Positions 25,477 to 34,571 of a stretch of DNA of 64,000 nucleotides are shown here, one piece after another. Both the position numbers and the translations under genes were made by a program. The notes under the pieces were generated by a model that was not told the DNA's origin, did no database searches, and worked only from the letters and a program-made list of their open reading frames with translations. Origin of the DNA: Sinorhizobium mexicanum (GTDB taxonomy: Bacteria > Pseudomonadota > Alphaproteobacteria > Rhizobiales > Rhizobiaceae); contig NZ_CP041240.1 of NCBI RefSeq assembly GCF_013488225.1, forward strand, positions 1 to 64,000, read 5' to 3'. The stretch's first letter is position 1. Each line of letters begins with the position of its first letter.

Positions 25477-27015
25477 ATGGATTTAATTGATGATCATATT
25501 GCATACACCGAACCTCATATCCGGCCGGTCCTACTTGGACTAAGGGCTGCAATTAGGGGTCTTGACCCGCGAATAGTCGAACGCGCAACACCTGCGCAGC
25601 GCATAGTTTACCTCATCGATCGCATCTTCGCGGAAGTGAAAGTGCAGAAGGGTTGCGTGCTTGTCCGTTTCTTCGACAGACGTATTCCAGATCCCGAGCG
25701 GCGAGTTCGGCACATCGAACATGCCCGGAAAAATGGCTGGCAGCACGACAAGGAAATTCGTCTGTACGAACTGAATACCGTGGATTACGCAATGCAGTTT
25801 ATATCGGCGTCCTTAGGAATAGTCGGCCCGCCGCTTATTTCAAATAATTCTGTTCCCGTCAGAAACTTACCAAAATCTGAGGTGCCTATGTCAACTACCA
25901 TTACCATTCCCGCAGCTCGTGTTCGTCAGGGTGATTTGACGTTGTATGCGACTGCCCTCAAGGTTAGAGATCTGATCCGCCCCGGGTTCTATACTGTCGA
26001 GACGCTTGACCCGTCTGACACAGACGACAAGGGATACCAAAGGCTCCTAAACAAGAGTCGCGCGAGAAAACTCGCGGACTACGTTGTGAAAGGCCAGGAC
26101 GCGCGGGACGCGTTCCTACCCACATCGGTATTTCTTGCGACGGACAAGACCCCGTTCGACGAAAATGGAAATACCATTACCATTGATGTCGCCAAGGTCG
26201 GGCCGTTCAATGTCGTCGACGGACAACATCGGCTCGAGGGATTGAAGGTTGCCTCCGAGAAGGATTCGCGCGTCCTTGATTTCGAAGTGCCGGTTAACGT
26301 GGCAATCAATCTTCCGACGCTGCATCAGATGTGCCACTTCCTGATCGTCAACTCGACGCAAAAGAGCGTCGATAAGTCGGTCGAGCAACGAATTGTGGCG
26401 AGATTGACCGAAGCGTTGGATGTTGAGGACATCCCGAGTTTGCCGCGATGGATCCTCAATACAGTGGAAAAAGGAGAAGTTGAGAGAGCTATAAGATATG
26501 TAGACTTTCTCAATGATCAGCCAGACTCCCCTTGGTACGACAAGATTCGTAAGGCGAACGACGACGCTGGGCCCGGACGGATCAACCAGAGCAGCTTCGC
26601 GAAATCAATTCTAAAGTATGTGCTAACCGCAAATAATCCGATCTCAGCGATAATGGACTTCGACAAAGAAAAAAGAATATTTTTGAATTATTGGAAAGCG
26701 ATTTCTTCCGTCCTCGACGACGGCAACTCAGAAACTCTGTACAAGTACGGTGGTGTGGAGCTGTTCTGCCAATTCTCAGTTCCGTTCTTCATGAAGCTGC
26801 AAACCAGCGGCAACTACCGGGTGGAGACCATGGAAACCCTGCTGCAGTCCTGCTTCGACAACGTCGAAGGAGAATATGCCGGAGTGGGGCACCCCGAATG
26901 GTGGCACACGGGTGGCCAGGCTGGCCGATTGAACTCTGGGGCGCTTCGCCTGGTGTCGAACGAAATGGCCAAGGCACTGAACAAATCTTCTATGGCTGAA
27001 ACGATTCAGATATGA
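25477..27015 (+). CDS. DUF5655-DGQHR domain protein (DndB-like)
   Basis: A 512-residue protein. Residues 1-115 resemble DUF5655 (KVQKGCVLVRFFDRRIPDPE and a C-terminal VDYAMQFISASL helix). From about 138 on it is a DGQHR-domain protein with the signature VVDGQHRLEGLK (about 246-257) and LIVNSTQKSVDKSV (about 289-302). DGQHR proteins include DndB, the regulator of phosphorothioate DNA modification, and restriction-associated homologues. ATG 25888 (MSTTIT), preceded by GAGG at 7 bases, could start the DGQHR part alone, so this may be one fusion or two nested products. No dnd genes are nearby. It overlaps the GIY-YIG gene by 4 bases and is less GC-rich than its surroundings. Confidence 0.8.
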   Translation: MDLIDDHIAYTEPHIRPVLLGLRAAIRGLDPRIVERATPAQRIVYLIDRIFAEVKVQKGCVLVRFFDRRIPDPERRVRHIEHARKNGWQHDKEIRLYELNTVDYAMQFISASLGIVGPPLISNNSVPVRNLPKSEVPMSTTITIPAARVRQGDLTLYATALKVRDLIRPGFYTVETLDPSDTDDKGYQRLLNKSRARKLADYVVKGQDARDAFLPTSVFLATDKTPFDENGNTITIDVAKVGPFNVVDGQHRLEGLKVASEKDSRVLDFEVPVNVAINLPTLHQMCHFLIVNSTQKSVDKSVEQRIVARLTEALDVEDIPSLPRWILNTVEKGEVERAIRYVDFLNDQPDSPWYDKIRKANDDAGPGRINQSSFAKSILKYVLTANNPISAIMDFDKEKRIFLNYWKAISSVLDDGNSETLYKYGGVELFCQFSVPFFMKLQTSGNYRVETMETLLQSCFDNVEGEYAGVGHPEWWHTGGQAGRLNSGALRLVSNEMAKALNKSSMAETIQI

Positions 27016-27350
27016 ATATTGGCGAATTGGTTCCCCGGCCAACGAAGAAAGAAGCGTTTCGTCGCAGCAGATTGCGCTTCATTCCAGACGGCAGCGGTTG
27101 CTACGTGCTGACGTCGTTTGATGGGAATGTCCTTTACGTCGGCCTCACCAAGAATCTCAAGCGCCGAATGGGGCAGCACTTAGACAATCCGGAGAAGGTA
27201 AACGCCACTAACAACGGGCTGGCAGTTTGGTTTTCTTGGCTAGAATGCGACGATCTGAGTAAGGTGGAGAGAACGTGGATGAACATCTACGCCCAACATC
27301 ATGGTACGCTACCGATACTTAACAAGATATATTCAGCCACCTCTTCATGA
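27012..27350 (+). CDS. GIY-YIG nuclease
   Basis: A 112-residue single-domain GIY-YIG protein: GCYVLTSFDGNVLYVGLTKN (about 30-49) carries the two-strand motif (YVL...YVG), followed by LKRRMGQHL, with the helix Arg and His typical of the site, and a Glu in KVERTWM (about 88-94). This family cuts DNA. The ATG overlaps the DGQHR stop (ATGA), so both are made together. A role as the effector of a small modification-dependent or self/non-self system is likely but not proven. Confidence 0.87.
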   Translation: MNIGELVPRPTKKEAFRRSRLRFIPDGSGCYVLTSFDGNVLYVGLTKNLKRRMGQHLDNPEKVNATNNGLAVWFSWLECDDLSKVERTWMNIYAQHHGTLPILNKIYSATSS

Positions 27351-27411
27351 AGTCTTATCGCATGAGGGGTTTACCCCATTGCGAGTCGGCTACAAGGCGA
27401 GGTCCCAAGAA

Positions 27412-27567
27412 ATGGACAGTTTGCTTCAGTTCCTTGGAGACCTCTTGCGCAATTTGGTATCGGGCAACCCCTCGAAATCGATGTTTATGCGCTGGGCGGA
27501 ACGCGCCGTTGTCGCGTCCGTAGTCATGCTCATCGCTCTCGCGTTGTATCGGATGTACTCCAATTAA
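27412..27567 (+). CDS. Small single-span membrane protein
   Basis: A 51-residue protein from ATG 27412, preceded by GCGAGG at about 10 bases. The N-terminal half is amphipathic (MDSLLQFLGDLLRNLV). Residues about 31-49 form one transmembrane helix (VVASVVMLIALALYRMY). The frame is open to 27301, inside the GIY-YIG gene, but the upstream part is not protein-like. It is probably the third gene of the operon and might anchor the system or form a membrane effector. Confidence 0.5.
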   Translation: MDSLLQFLGDLLRNLVSGNPSKSMFMRWAERAVVASVVMLIALALYRMYSN

Positions 27568-27636
27568 TGTCCGGGATTGGTATGGTTGCTGGAGTTATCC
27601 CACCCACCCAGGTGTTAGCGGCACACCGCTTACAGT

Positions 27637-27935
27637 GTGTGCGTGGTGGATGCGGACGGACGCATTGTGCGGGAAGTAAAGATCCTTCAGCGAACCCGAT
27701 GCGCTGATCGCCTGGTTCGGCGTGCACGGCGTGGCGATGGAGCGAATTGGTCTGGGGGCCAGCCCTTTGTCGCAGTGGCTCCATGCCGGGATGGTGAAAG
27801 CAGGTCTTTCCGTCAAGCTGATCGAGACGCGCCACGTGCGTGCAGCCTTTAAGACGATGTCGGTAAAGACCGACAAGAAGGACGCACGGGGCATTGCGCA
27901 GTTGATGCGGCTTGGCTGGTTCAGACGTAAGCGTC
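27637..27935 (+). mobile_element. IS110-family transposase remnant
   Basis: N-terminal DEDD-type transposase fragment in two frames. CVVDADGRIVREVKILQ (27640-27690) shifts into SEPDALIAWFGVHGVAMERI, then GLGASPLSQWLHAGMVKAGL and RHVRAAFKTMSVKTDKKDAR (ending near 27935 with LMRLGWF). Both ends and the C-terminal domain are missing. It is inactive debris. Confidence 0.85.
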
Positions 27936-27974
27936 CGGTGAAGCAGCCTTTGAGAATTTGCCCAGTGCGCTGAA

Positions 27975-28008
27975 GTTACGTCGCTAATTCCGTAGTTGGC
28001 GACGTAAC
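27975..28008. repeat. 10-bp inverted repeat between IS remnants
   Basis: GTTACGTCGC (27975-27984) and GCGACGTAAC (27999-28008) are perfect inverted repeats around a 14-base loop, lying between the IS110 and IS66-like fragments. It could be a leftover transposon end or a small hairpin terminator. Confidence 0.5.
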
Positions 28009-28021
28009 CAAGGGTGAACTT

Positions 28022-28084
28022 ATGGGGCGGGTTGAGATTCTGACGGGCGTCGAGCGCCGCCGTATCTGGACGGACGAGGACAAG
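28022..28084 (+). mobile_element. IS66-type TnpA N-terminal remnant
   Basis: The peptide MGRVEILTGVERRRIWTDED is the usual start of IS66-family TnpA. After it the frame continues to 28312 without resemblance to the family. It is only a 20-codon fragment, likely inactive. Confidence 0.55.
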
Positions 28085-28292
28085 AAACCGCCAGCCGGCG
28101 CAAAGGAATTGGAGGCGATGCTCCGGGCCGACCTTCCCTCGACATTGGAAGACAAGGTATCGGTTGTCGTTCTGGACATCTCCCGCCCGGATACAATGGT
28201 CAAATCCAAACAACCCGGAACAAGAAAACTAAAACCGCAACATCGCCACGTGGTGGATAGCGGCTTGCAGCCGAGTATCACCATCGATCCGC

Positions 28293-29135
28293 TTACGGAC
28301 GCTGCGGCTTAGCCCGGGAGCCTGATCCCCTCCGCTGGAAGAACGCAATCGTCAACGGCGGAATTGTTCCGACCGCAAGGGCGACCAAACCAAGGGTAAG
28401 CTCAAACCACTTTAAGTCCGGCCATGCGCTGTATTCCACCCCTGAGAAGAGTTGGGTGCGTCCGAGCAAACACGTGCCGGCGACCAAAGCAACAAGGGTT
28501 TTCCCAATCACATAGTTCGTTCGGGCCAGCCCGATCGGCGCCAGTCTGATGTTTAAGATGAGTGCGAATGCCATCAAGCCTGCTGCAGGCATTGGCGTTA
28601 AAGTTGGTGGATTGGTCATGCCCTGAACCATGATCGGAATACCCGCCACTGGAAGCAGGTAATCGAAGGACTCTTGCAGTATTTCGCGCATACCGATTCC
28701 CCACAGGATCCAGTCCATCACCCATGCCGCGGCGACAAGCACAAGGATCTGCATGAACGGCGCCATGAACAGAGATCGCCCGAATTCTTGGTAGCGGTGC
28801 GCGAGATATCCGAGGAGCCCGATCTCGTCAATCGAGTCGTCTTCCTCAGGCGCGATGACCGGAGCCACTATGCGGCCAAGCAGCCATCCGTAGAGGAAAT
28901 TGCGGAAACCTGTCGCGTCTGGGTTCTGAGCGGCGACCGCGGCGGCCCCGCTGAGGAGGCTTGGCACAAGCAAAAGGGAGAGCCAGTCTACGATGAACCA
29001 GAAGCGTTCGACATTTCCGGTAATAGCAGGCATCGGAAATCGTGGATCCACGCTAGTGGCCCGTACAAAGTACCACGTCCCCACAACATTGATTAGGACG
29101 AACATGCATAACAAGATCATTGCCAGCAGAGCCAT
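28293..29135 (-). CDS. Multi-span membrane protein of unknown function
   Basis: About 280 residues with roughly seven hydrophobic segments, the first directly at the N-terminus (MALLAMILLCMFVLINVVG) and the last near the C-terminus (FELTLGLVALAVGTIPPLT). An acidic cytoplasmic loop (PEEDDSIDEIG) sits after the second. I place the start at ATG 29135, preceded by AAGGGGA; the frame is open 14 codons more. I do not recognise the family. It is the last of a leftward series (peptidoglycan hydrolase, DUF3616, M6 protease), separated by about 260 bases from the M6 gene, so it may be their membrane partner or an independent gene. Confidence 0.7.
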   Translation of the reverse strand: MALLAMILLCMFVLINVVGTWYFVRATSVDPRFPMPAITGNVERFWFIVDWLSLLLVPSLLSGAAAVAAQNPDATGFRNFLYGWLLGRIVAPVIAPEEDDSIDEIGLLGYLAHRYQEFGRSLFMAPFMQILVLVAAAWVMDWILWGIGMREILQESFDYLLPVAGIPIMVQGMTNPPTLTPMPAAGLMAFALILNIRLAPIGLARTNYVIGKTLVALVAGTCLLGRTQLFSGVEYSAWPDLKWFELTLGLVALAVGTIPPLTIAFFQRRGSGSRAKPQRP

Positions 29136-29392
29136 GTGTCTTCCCCTTCGGCTGCCACCCGCATTGAGATTCATCACCTATTGCAGCAAGGCCCCAACCA
29201 AATTCACGCGCGTGCAATCTAACTAAGCGGTTTCGCACACGCGCTACTGGGAGATGCGCTTTTGGACGCTTTTTGCAATGAATGGGATGACGAGCTGGGC
29301 AGCGCCGAGACGGTCGCCTACGTCAAGGCAAGTGAGCCATTTCAACGACCGTGTGCTACTAGGCGCTACCGAAAAAGCGTGCCTAATCACCT

Positions 29393-30961
29393 CTACGTCC
29401 GCGCCTTTGCTTTTTGTCTGCGTTGTTGTTTTTCGGCCTTCCTGACCAGTTGGGCGGGAGTCGGCTCGACCGTCGCGTTGACCGCCTCTGCGACCAGCTG
29501 CGCTCCCAAAAAAGAGACATCGAGTGCCATCTCGGGATCACCGGCATTCCCGCGCACCTCGATGGTAACGCCTGTCCAGCTGTTGTCCGGCAGGTTGAGC
29601 GGCGGCCGTGTGGCTTGCCCAAGTGTGCGATTGATCGCCCCGTGATCGTTCGCGTAGGGATAAAGGTCGTTCGCGTCTCCGCGATTGCCGCCGCCAAACA
29701 TCTTCGCGAGGTCGCGCTGATTATCGGCTTGGATTAGTTCGATCGCGAGATGTTGCTCTTCGTTCACGTTGGCGATCGCTTCGTCGACAACGTAGACAGC
29801 TATTCCCTCATCCGGCAGGAATGCATCCTGACGTCTGCGGCGGCGGTACTCCACGACGATATATTGGTCTTCCGTCATCGTGGCGGGATTGTGGATGACT
29901 ACAACCGCGCCTCCTTCCGCCGCCGGTTTCAGCTGGATGCCGGCCTGGTCCGCCTGCACGACGACGGGATCGATCCAGCCATGAAACATGCGGAGCATGC
30001 CGTTCGGATAGGTGGGCGTGAGGCCCCCATCGCCCCAGGACCCTGATGCCATCAGGCAATAATCTCCGAGTCCGTTGGACCGGAAATTGCTCGATCTACC
30101 GGTGTCGTAGTAGTCCGCCCAACGCGCCGCCAGATGCCCCCATTCGTGAGCGCAAACGCCTACCCGGCAGTCCTCCGGCACTGTCAGATAGGTCGTTGCC
30201 TTGAGATCAGGCCCAACTGCGATACCGTCATCCGGAATGACCCATTTATGGCTCCATATGTCGCTGCGATCGCCGCTATTCTCGGCGCCGCCGCCGGCAT
30301 GAATGATGAAAAGTGCGGTTACGCTGTTTTCATCAAAAACATCGTAGCCGGAGAAATCGACACCTGAATCCTTCGCCGCCTGAACGGCATCGCGCGCCAT
30401 CCCCTGCGCGTTGCGGGGAAACGTGCCATCCATGCCCGAGCTATCGTCGGCATAAAAGGCCAGAGGGTGCGGAAGGCGAAACCATCCGTGGACGGTGCCC
30501 GTCACATCGATGCCACGGCCGTTATCGTCCCACCCGCTAATCTGGCGGAAATAGTCGCGCATGCTGCCGGTCGGGAAACTCGATACGCTAAAGAGCATGT
30601 GCTCGAAAAAGCTTGGGCTCCGGTCAGCTGCGTGGGGTCGGTCGGGGAAGTCGACGAGCAATACGAGGGTCCGGACCTCTCCCCTGAGCTGTCGAGGCGG
30701 CCGGTCGATCAGGGATGCGTTTGGGTTTGCAGGGCCTGTCGTTGTCGCGCCGTCATCGAGCCCAATGTAACGACTACCTCGCCGGCTCGATCGCCACACG
30801 TTGTAGTATTGCTCAAACGTCATCTCGGCAGGCAGACGATGGTCCGACTTAAGAGCGAGGTATCTGGCTCGAAGTTGTGCCAAGAGGCCAGGCGATGGGG
30901 GAACCTGACACATGCATGCCCTGCAGCCGGTTCGTGACCACGACTTGAGTGAGTAGCGCAT
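29393..30961 (-). CDS. M6-family metalloprotease
   Basis: A 522-residue protein of the M6 (immune inhibitor A-like) zinc protease family. The zinc-binding and catalytic motif is AHEWGHL (HExxH at about 271-275), followed by ADYYDTG, which supplies the third ligand region. The N-terminal part includes [18 protein letters not shown] and FFEHMLFS, typical of the M6 domain start, and [10 protein letters not shown]. The C-terminal third is beta-rich and ends with a basic, Lys/Arg-rich tail. Known members are secreted, yet no signal peptide is visible from ATG 30961, which has GGAG 7 bases upstream. That suggests an unusual export route or an intracellular role. It lies in a leftward run with DUF3616 and a peptidoglycan hydrolase. 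Confidence 0.85.
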   Translation of the reverse strand: MRYSLKSWSRTGCRACMCQVPPSPGLLAQLRARYLALKSDHRLPAEMTFEQYYNVWRSSRRGSRYIGLDDGATTTGPANPNASLIDRPPRQLRGEVRTLVLLVDFPDRPHAADRSPSFFEHMLFSVSSFPTGSMRDYFRQISGWDDNGRGIDVTGTVHGWFRLPHPLAFYADDSSGMDGTFPRNAQGMARDAVQAAKDSGVDFSGYDVFDENSVTALFIIHAGGGAENSGDRSDIWSHKWVIPDDGIAVGPDLKATTYLTVPEDCRVGVCAHEWGHLAARWADYYDTGRSSNFRSNGLGDYCLMASGSWGDGGLTPTYPNGMLRMFHGWIDPVVVQADQAGIQLKPAAEGGAVVVIHNPATMTEDQYIVVEYRRRRRQDAFLPDEGIAVYVVDEAIANVNEEQHLAIELIQADNQRDLAKMFGGGNRGDANDLYPYANDHGAINRTLGQATRPPLNLPDNSWTGVTIEVRGNAGDPEMALDVSFLGAQLVAEAVNATVEPTPAQLVRKAEKQQRRQKAKART

Positions 30962-31093
30962 GATATATCTCCATGTCAGCTCTTATTGTCGACAATCAGC
31001 CTATTGATAGACCTCCAAAGTCTGCCGGCGGCGTCATGCACATGCCCAGTGGACGGCCATCCGCCTTGAAAACCAGTGCTGTTTCCCTTCCAC

Positions 31094-32022
31094 TCAGAGT
31101 CGAACGTCAACGCTCGAGAAGGCGCGTTCATTGGATGGAGGATCTTCTTCCTCTACATCGGGACAACGGTCGCCGTCATCGCTGATAATCTGGAGGATGG
31201 CCCCGTCCTGGAGCCCCATGGCCACTTCCGGATCGAGGCCGGTGAGGTTTGGCTGCGTCTCCAAGGCACTCGGCTCGCTTCTGGGTTTGCCATCCCACCA
31301 GTAGAGCGCGTAGTCCACACCCGCCGCGTCACTCGGCTTGCCGGCGACGATCAAATAGCGCTCCCCAATTCGCTCGATACTGCGAATGCCGCGCCCACCC
31401 AGGTCGAGCATCGCCGTATCGCCGAATTCAGGCGCGTTGTTTTCCGCCGCGAGCACGAAGTCGACGTTTTTTAGCGTCACCACTGCCGCCTTGTTGCCCA
31501 CGAGATTGCGGAACCCGAACATCAGGCCGCCATCAGGCGTGACAGCAAGCCCCTCAACGTTGATGCTCTCATCGGATGATCCTGAAAGCTCGACGAGGTG
31601 CGGCTTGAGATCCTCACGCACGACTCCCATCGGCTCCAACATCGCGCCGCCATTGCTTTCCAAAATCCGAGTCGCGAAGATCACTTTTCGCTTTCTGTCG
31701 CTGCCGGAAGAGCTTGAGACTGGGAAGCGCTCCAGTAGACGATGTCGCCGCGCACGGCCGCGCCTTCGATATCCGACTTCCCGTACCCGGTAAACGTCTT
31801 GAGGTCCACGGAAGCTGCAATCGCGGGCATTCCACGCTCATAAATCCTGATCACGTTCGACTCGTCACTGGCCACCGCGAACCTCTTTGCGTCGATGAGC
31901 GCGCCGGCTGACGGCTCGCAAATGCCGCTGTAACGCTTCACATTGGCGGGCGATCCGACCGGCGCGGCCGCCACTCCGCAGAAGGCGGCGATCGAGATGG
32001 CGATACTGGCACTCACCTTCAT
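31094..32022 (-). pseudogene. DUF3616 protein gene split by a frameshift
   Basis: Two adjoining frames together make one DUF3616 protein. The first (32022-31681, 113 residues) begins with a signal peptide (MKVSASIAISIAAFCGVAAA) behind a GGAGG site and ends ...ESEK. The second (31684-31094) continues VIFATRILESNGGAMLEPMG and contains NVEGLAVTPDGGLMFGFRN and RYLIVAGK, the conserved core. At the junction AAGTGATC, the TGA of the first overlaps a GTG of the second, so loss of one G would explain the split. Coupled re-initiation at the GTG would give two separate peptides. DUF3616 proteins are predicted extracytoplasmic beta-propellers with no known activity. Confidence 0.75.
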
Positions 32023-32206
32023 AGCTGCCTCCGTTGCTCGCTATCGTCCGTCGCACGAGCGGAGGCCGATCGCGATGAACCGGTACCCGCTCCGCCACCC
32101 GGCCGGAAATTGTGCTGGAGCGAAATCCGATCGGAAATGGCTCGGCCAAGCCGCTCTATCTCATTGTGTCTCGGTGCGAAAAGTCTGTACCATTCGGGAT
32201 CATGCT

Positions 32207-34270
32207 TTAGACGACCCCAATCTCGATCAGGTACGCGCACGCATCGCCGTACCATTTGCCGGCGCGGTCGAGATGATCGCCATGGGCGCGCAGCCCCCAT
32301 CGGCTGTGCGCGCTGCCATAAAGCCCGCCGGCATTGAATGCCGCCGCTACAAGGATCGGATCGAGGCTGCTTTTGTGCAGGCGGATTCGGATTTCCGCCG
32401 CGCCAAGGTCGAGATTGGTTGCAAAATCGTAAAGCGGGTGATGCGCGGGTTTGGGATCGGGCTTGGCCGGATAAACCGGCGCCACACCAAACGGGTCGTA
32501 GTCAAGACCGTACTGCTCGCCTTTCGAGCGCATAACCCAGCGTGCCGTCGTGCCGAGCGATTGCATGGGACCGGCCGAATAATCTCCCAGTGTCGGCGGA
32601 TCGACGTCATCGTTCTCGACATGCGCTTCCCAGCGGAAAGTTTTCGGGCCGGTGAATTTGGAGTTCTTGTAGATGTGGGTCTCGGTCGCGACCGTCATCA
32701 TGAGCAGCGCAGGCGGTATGCCGTGCTTGGCGCTGGCGGCGAGCAGGGGGACTCCCATATACTCCATCATCTTGTGCATCGTATCGAGGCTTTCCTCCCA
32801 ACGCTGCTGCGTGATTTCGCCGTTTTCGCGGATTGCAAGCCCGCGATCGTCGTACCGCCATTCCCGTATTCCCTCTCCGAACGTATGCCAATCCTTCCCG
32901 TCCATCGCCGGCAGGGAAGCGGGTGTGAAGGCAATCGGCGGCATACTGATCGTCCGCACACCCTCGCGAAGATCGGCAATCCTGGGCATGACGACCTGAT
33001 CGGGATCGAGCCGCACCGCGGAGGCGGCGAGGTCGAGAAGAAGCTGGCTGGGATTGCGCAGCCTGCTGGGACGCGGGTTGGTTTTCGGCCATGAGTAATT
33101 TTTGGTCGTGCCGCTCGAATAGGTTTCGAAATGCAGCATGTTCAGTCGGCCGATCGTGCCGATCCGCTGTCCCGCGTTTACGCGATCGCCGATGCGAAGG
33201 CCGAGCGCCGAAAGCGAGTTGGGCGCCACCTCCCCGTAATTGATGACGTATCCATCGTGCTGGACCAGCAGCGCATAGGTGTTCTGGTAGAAGTGGTAGA
33301 AATTGACGATCTTGCCATCCTCCACCGCAACGACGGCATCGCCTTCCGAGCAATAGAGGTCTATTGCGCAGTGATAGCGCGCGCCGCCGCTGCGATCGGC
33401 AAGGAAGCGGCGAGATGGGTTGGCGCCAGAAGCGTCGCCGCCGACAAGACGCGTATTGACTTCGAGCGCGCGCGAATGGCGGGTGACGACGGGCCAATAG
33501 GTTGTAGCAGCGGTCGAGGTGGCAAAGGCGATTGGATCGCCGGTCGGGATAGGCAACGCCTGCTCGGCGGCCGGCGCGACGGCATCGGCATGTGCGGCGA
33601 AATGGCGATCGATGGACGCGAACTCGTCGTCAGCCTCAAGCGGCTGCTCGCCGGCGGCGGCTCTGGCCGCTGCGGCGAAGCTGACACCTGGCGTGGCCTG
33701 CCGACGCGATCCCCCGATATACGTCGCCACCCGAGCCTGGAACATCCGCCAACCATCCGGGCGCCCTCGCAGCACACTGGGGCAGTTTTTTCCTGTCCAG
33801 TCGTGATGCTGGCGCAGTCCTGCCGGCATCGCTATACCCAACTGCATGCCGAGAAAGGCGCACAGCCGTGCGGCGCGGTCGTAAGCGGCCGCCTCGTTCA
33901 TGCCGCGATGCATGCAGATTTCGATGCCGATGCTGGACGCATTGGCGGCGGCATGAGCGTGCCATCCCGCCTCGTTGATGGGAAGATGCTGGTAAATGTA
34001 GTTGTCGTCCACGGTGAAATGCCACGATACCCTGCGGGTGACGGCGTCGCGGCTGCGGATGTAGCGGTTGTGCGCCTGCGCATCGGCGCCGGGACTGGCA
34101 TTGTCCGTATTATGGATGGTCAGCGTGGTCGGCCGGATCCTCGTGCCGGGACGGGTGGGGAACCCCGGCGGCAGCAGGTCGACGATGATGCCGAGCGGAT
34201 TGGCGGATGCCGCGGATCGGCGCACGCGAGCGGGCGGTTCGGCTTTCGTCGCTGTTAAAGGATTGTCCAT
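32207..34270 (-). CDS. Three-domain peptidoglycan hydrolase (amidase - M23 - transglycosylase-like)
   Basis: A 687-residue protein with three cell-wall domains. Residues about 45-185 are an N-acetylmuramoyl-L-alanine amidase (Amidase_2): His53 in TIHNT, Glu117 in IGIEIC, His156 and Cys163 in HHDWTGKNCP. Residues about 290-390 are an M23 peptidase: His300-x3-Asp304 in YHCAIDLY and His380 in MLHFETY. The usual first His of the HxH pair is Met378, so this domain may be impaired. Residues about 450-680 resemble a lysozyme/transglycosylase (KHGIPPALLMMTVATETH). ATG 34270 has GGAGG upstream. No signal peptide is visible, so it may act after lysis, be exported unconventionally, or be carried by another machine. 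Confidence 0.87.
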   Translation of the reverse strand: MDNPLTATKAEPPARVRRSAASANPLGIIVDLLPPGFPTRPGTRIRPTTLTIHNTDNASPGADAQAHNRYIRSRDAVTRRVSWHFTVDDNYIYQHLPINEAGWHAHAAANASSIGIEICMHRGMNEAAAYDRAARLCAFLGMQLGIAMPAGLRQHHDWTGKNCPSVLRGRPDGWRMFQARVATYIGGSRRQATPGVSFAAAARAAAGEQPLEADDEFASIDRHFAAHADAVAPAAEQALPIPTGDPIAFATSTAATTYWPVVTRHSRALEVNTRLVGGDASGANPSRRFLADRSGGARYHCAIDLYCSEGDAVVAVEDGKIVNFYHFYQNTYALLVQHDGYVINYGEVAPNSLSALGLRIGDRVNAGQRIGTIGRLNMLHFETYSSGTTKNYSWPKTNPRPSRLRNPSQLLLDLAASAVRLDPDQVVMPRIADLREGVRTISMPPIAFTPASLPAMDGKDWHTFGEGIREWRYDDRGLAIRENGEITQQRWEESLDTMHKMMEYMGVPLLAASAKHGIPPALLMMTVATETHIYKNSKFTGPKTFRWEAHVENDDVDPPTLGDYSAGPMQSLGTTARWVMRSKGEQYGLDYDPFGVAPVYPAKPDPKPAHHPLYDFATNLDLGAAEIRIRLHKSSLDPILVAAAFNAGGLYGSAHSRWGLRAHGDHLDRAGKWYGDACAYLIEIGVV

Positions 34271-34571
34271 GGCTATCCTCCATCTGGAAAAACTCGCTTT
34301 AATCGGGCCGTCCGCCGCCATGGCGGTTTCTGAAGACCGGCGGGGGAAATCCGAGAGCCATCCTAGAACAGCAGAAAAAAAACATCCGTGAAAACAACGT
34401 GAATTCTTTCGGCGCGGCTGAAGACATTGCCGGATTGCCAGCGCTGATCCGGCGCAATCAAGTCGCATGTAGAAACGCCTAAAGGGGTAGCAAGGGGCAA
34501 CTTTATCGGGTAGCCGAACGCAAAAAACTACTGTATGTTTTAGTGGGGGCTAAATAATCCGCGAGGGGGCC
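34271..34571. other. Divergent intergenic region
   Basis: Three hundred bases between the leftward hydrolase gene and the rightward SARP-like regulator gene. It contains an A-rich stretch at 34376-34386 but no clear operator. Promoters for both directions must lie here. Confidence 0.5.

Noticed and set aside
31943..34258. Two long plus-strand frames opposite the DUF3616 and peptidoglycan hydrolase genes
   Set aside because: They are antisense to a clear three-domain enzyme and have no motif of their own.
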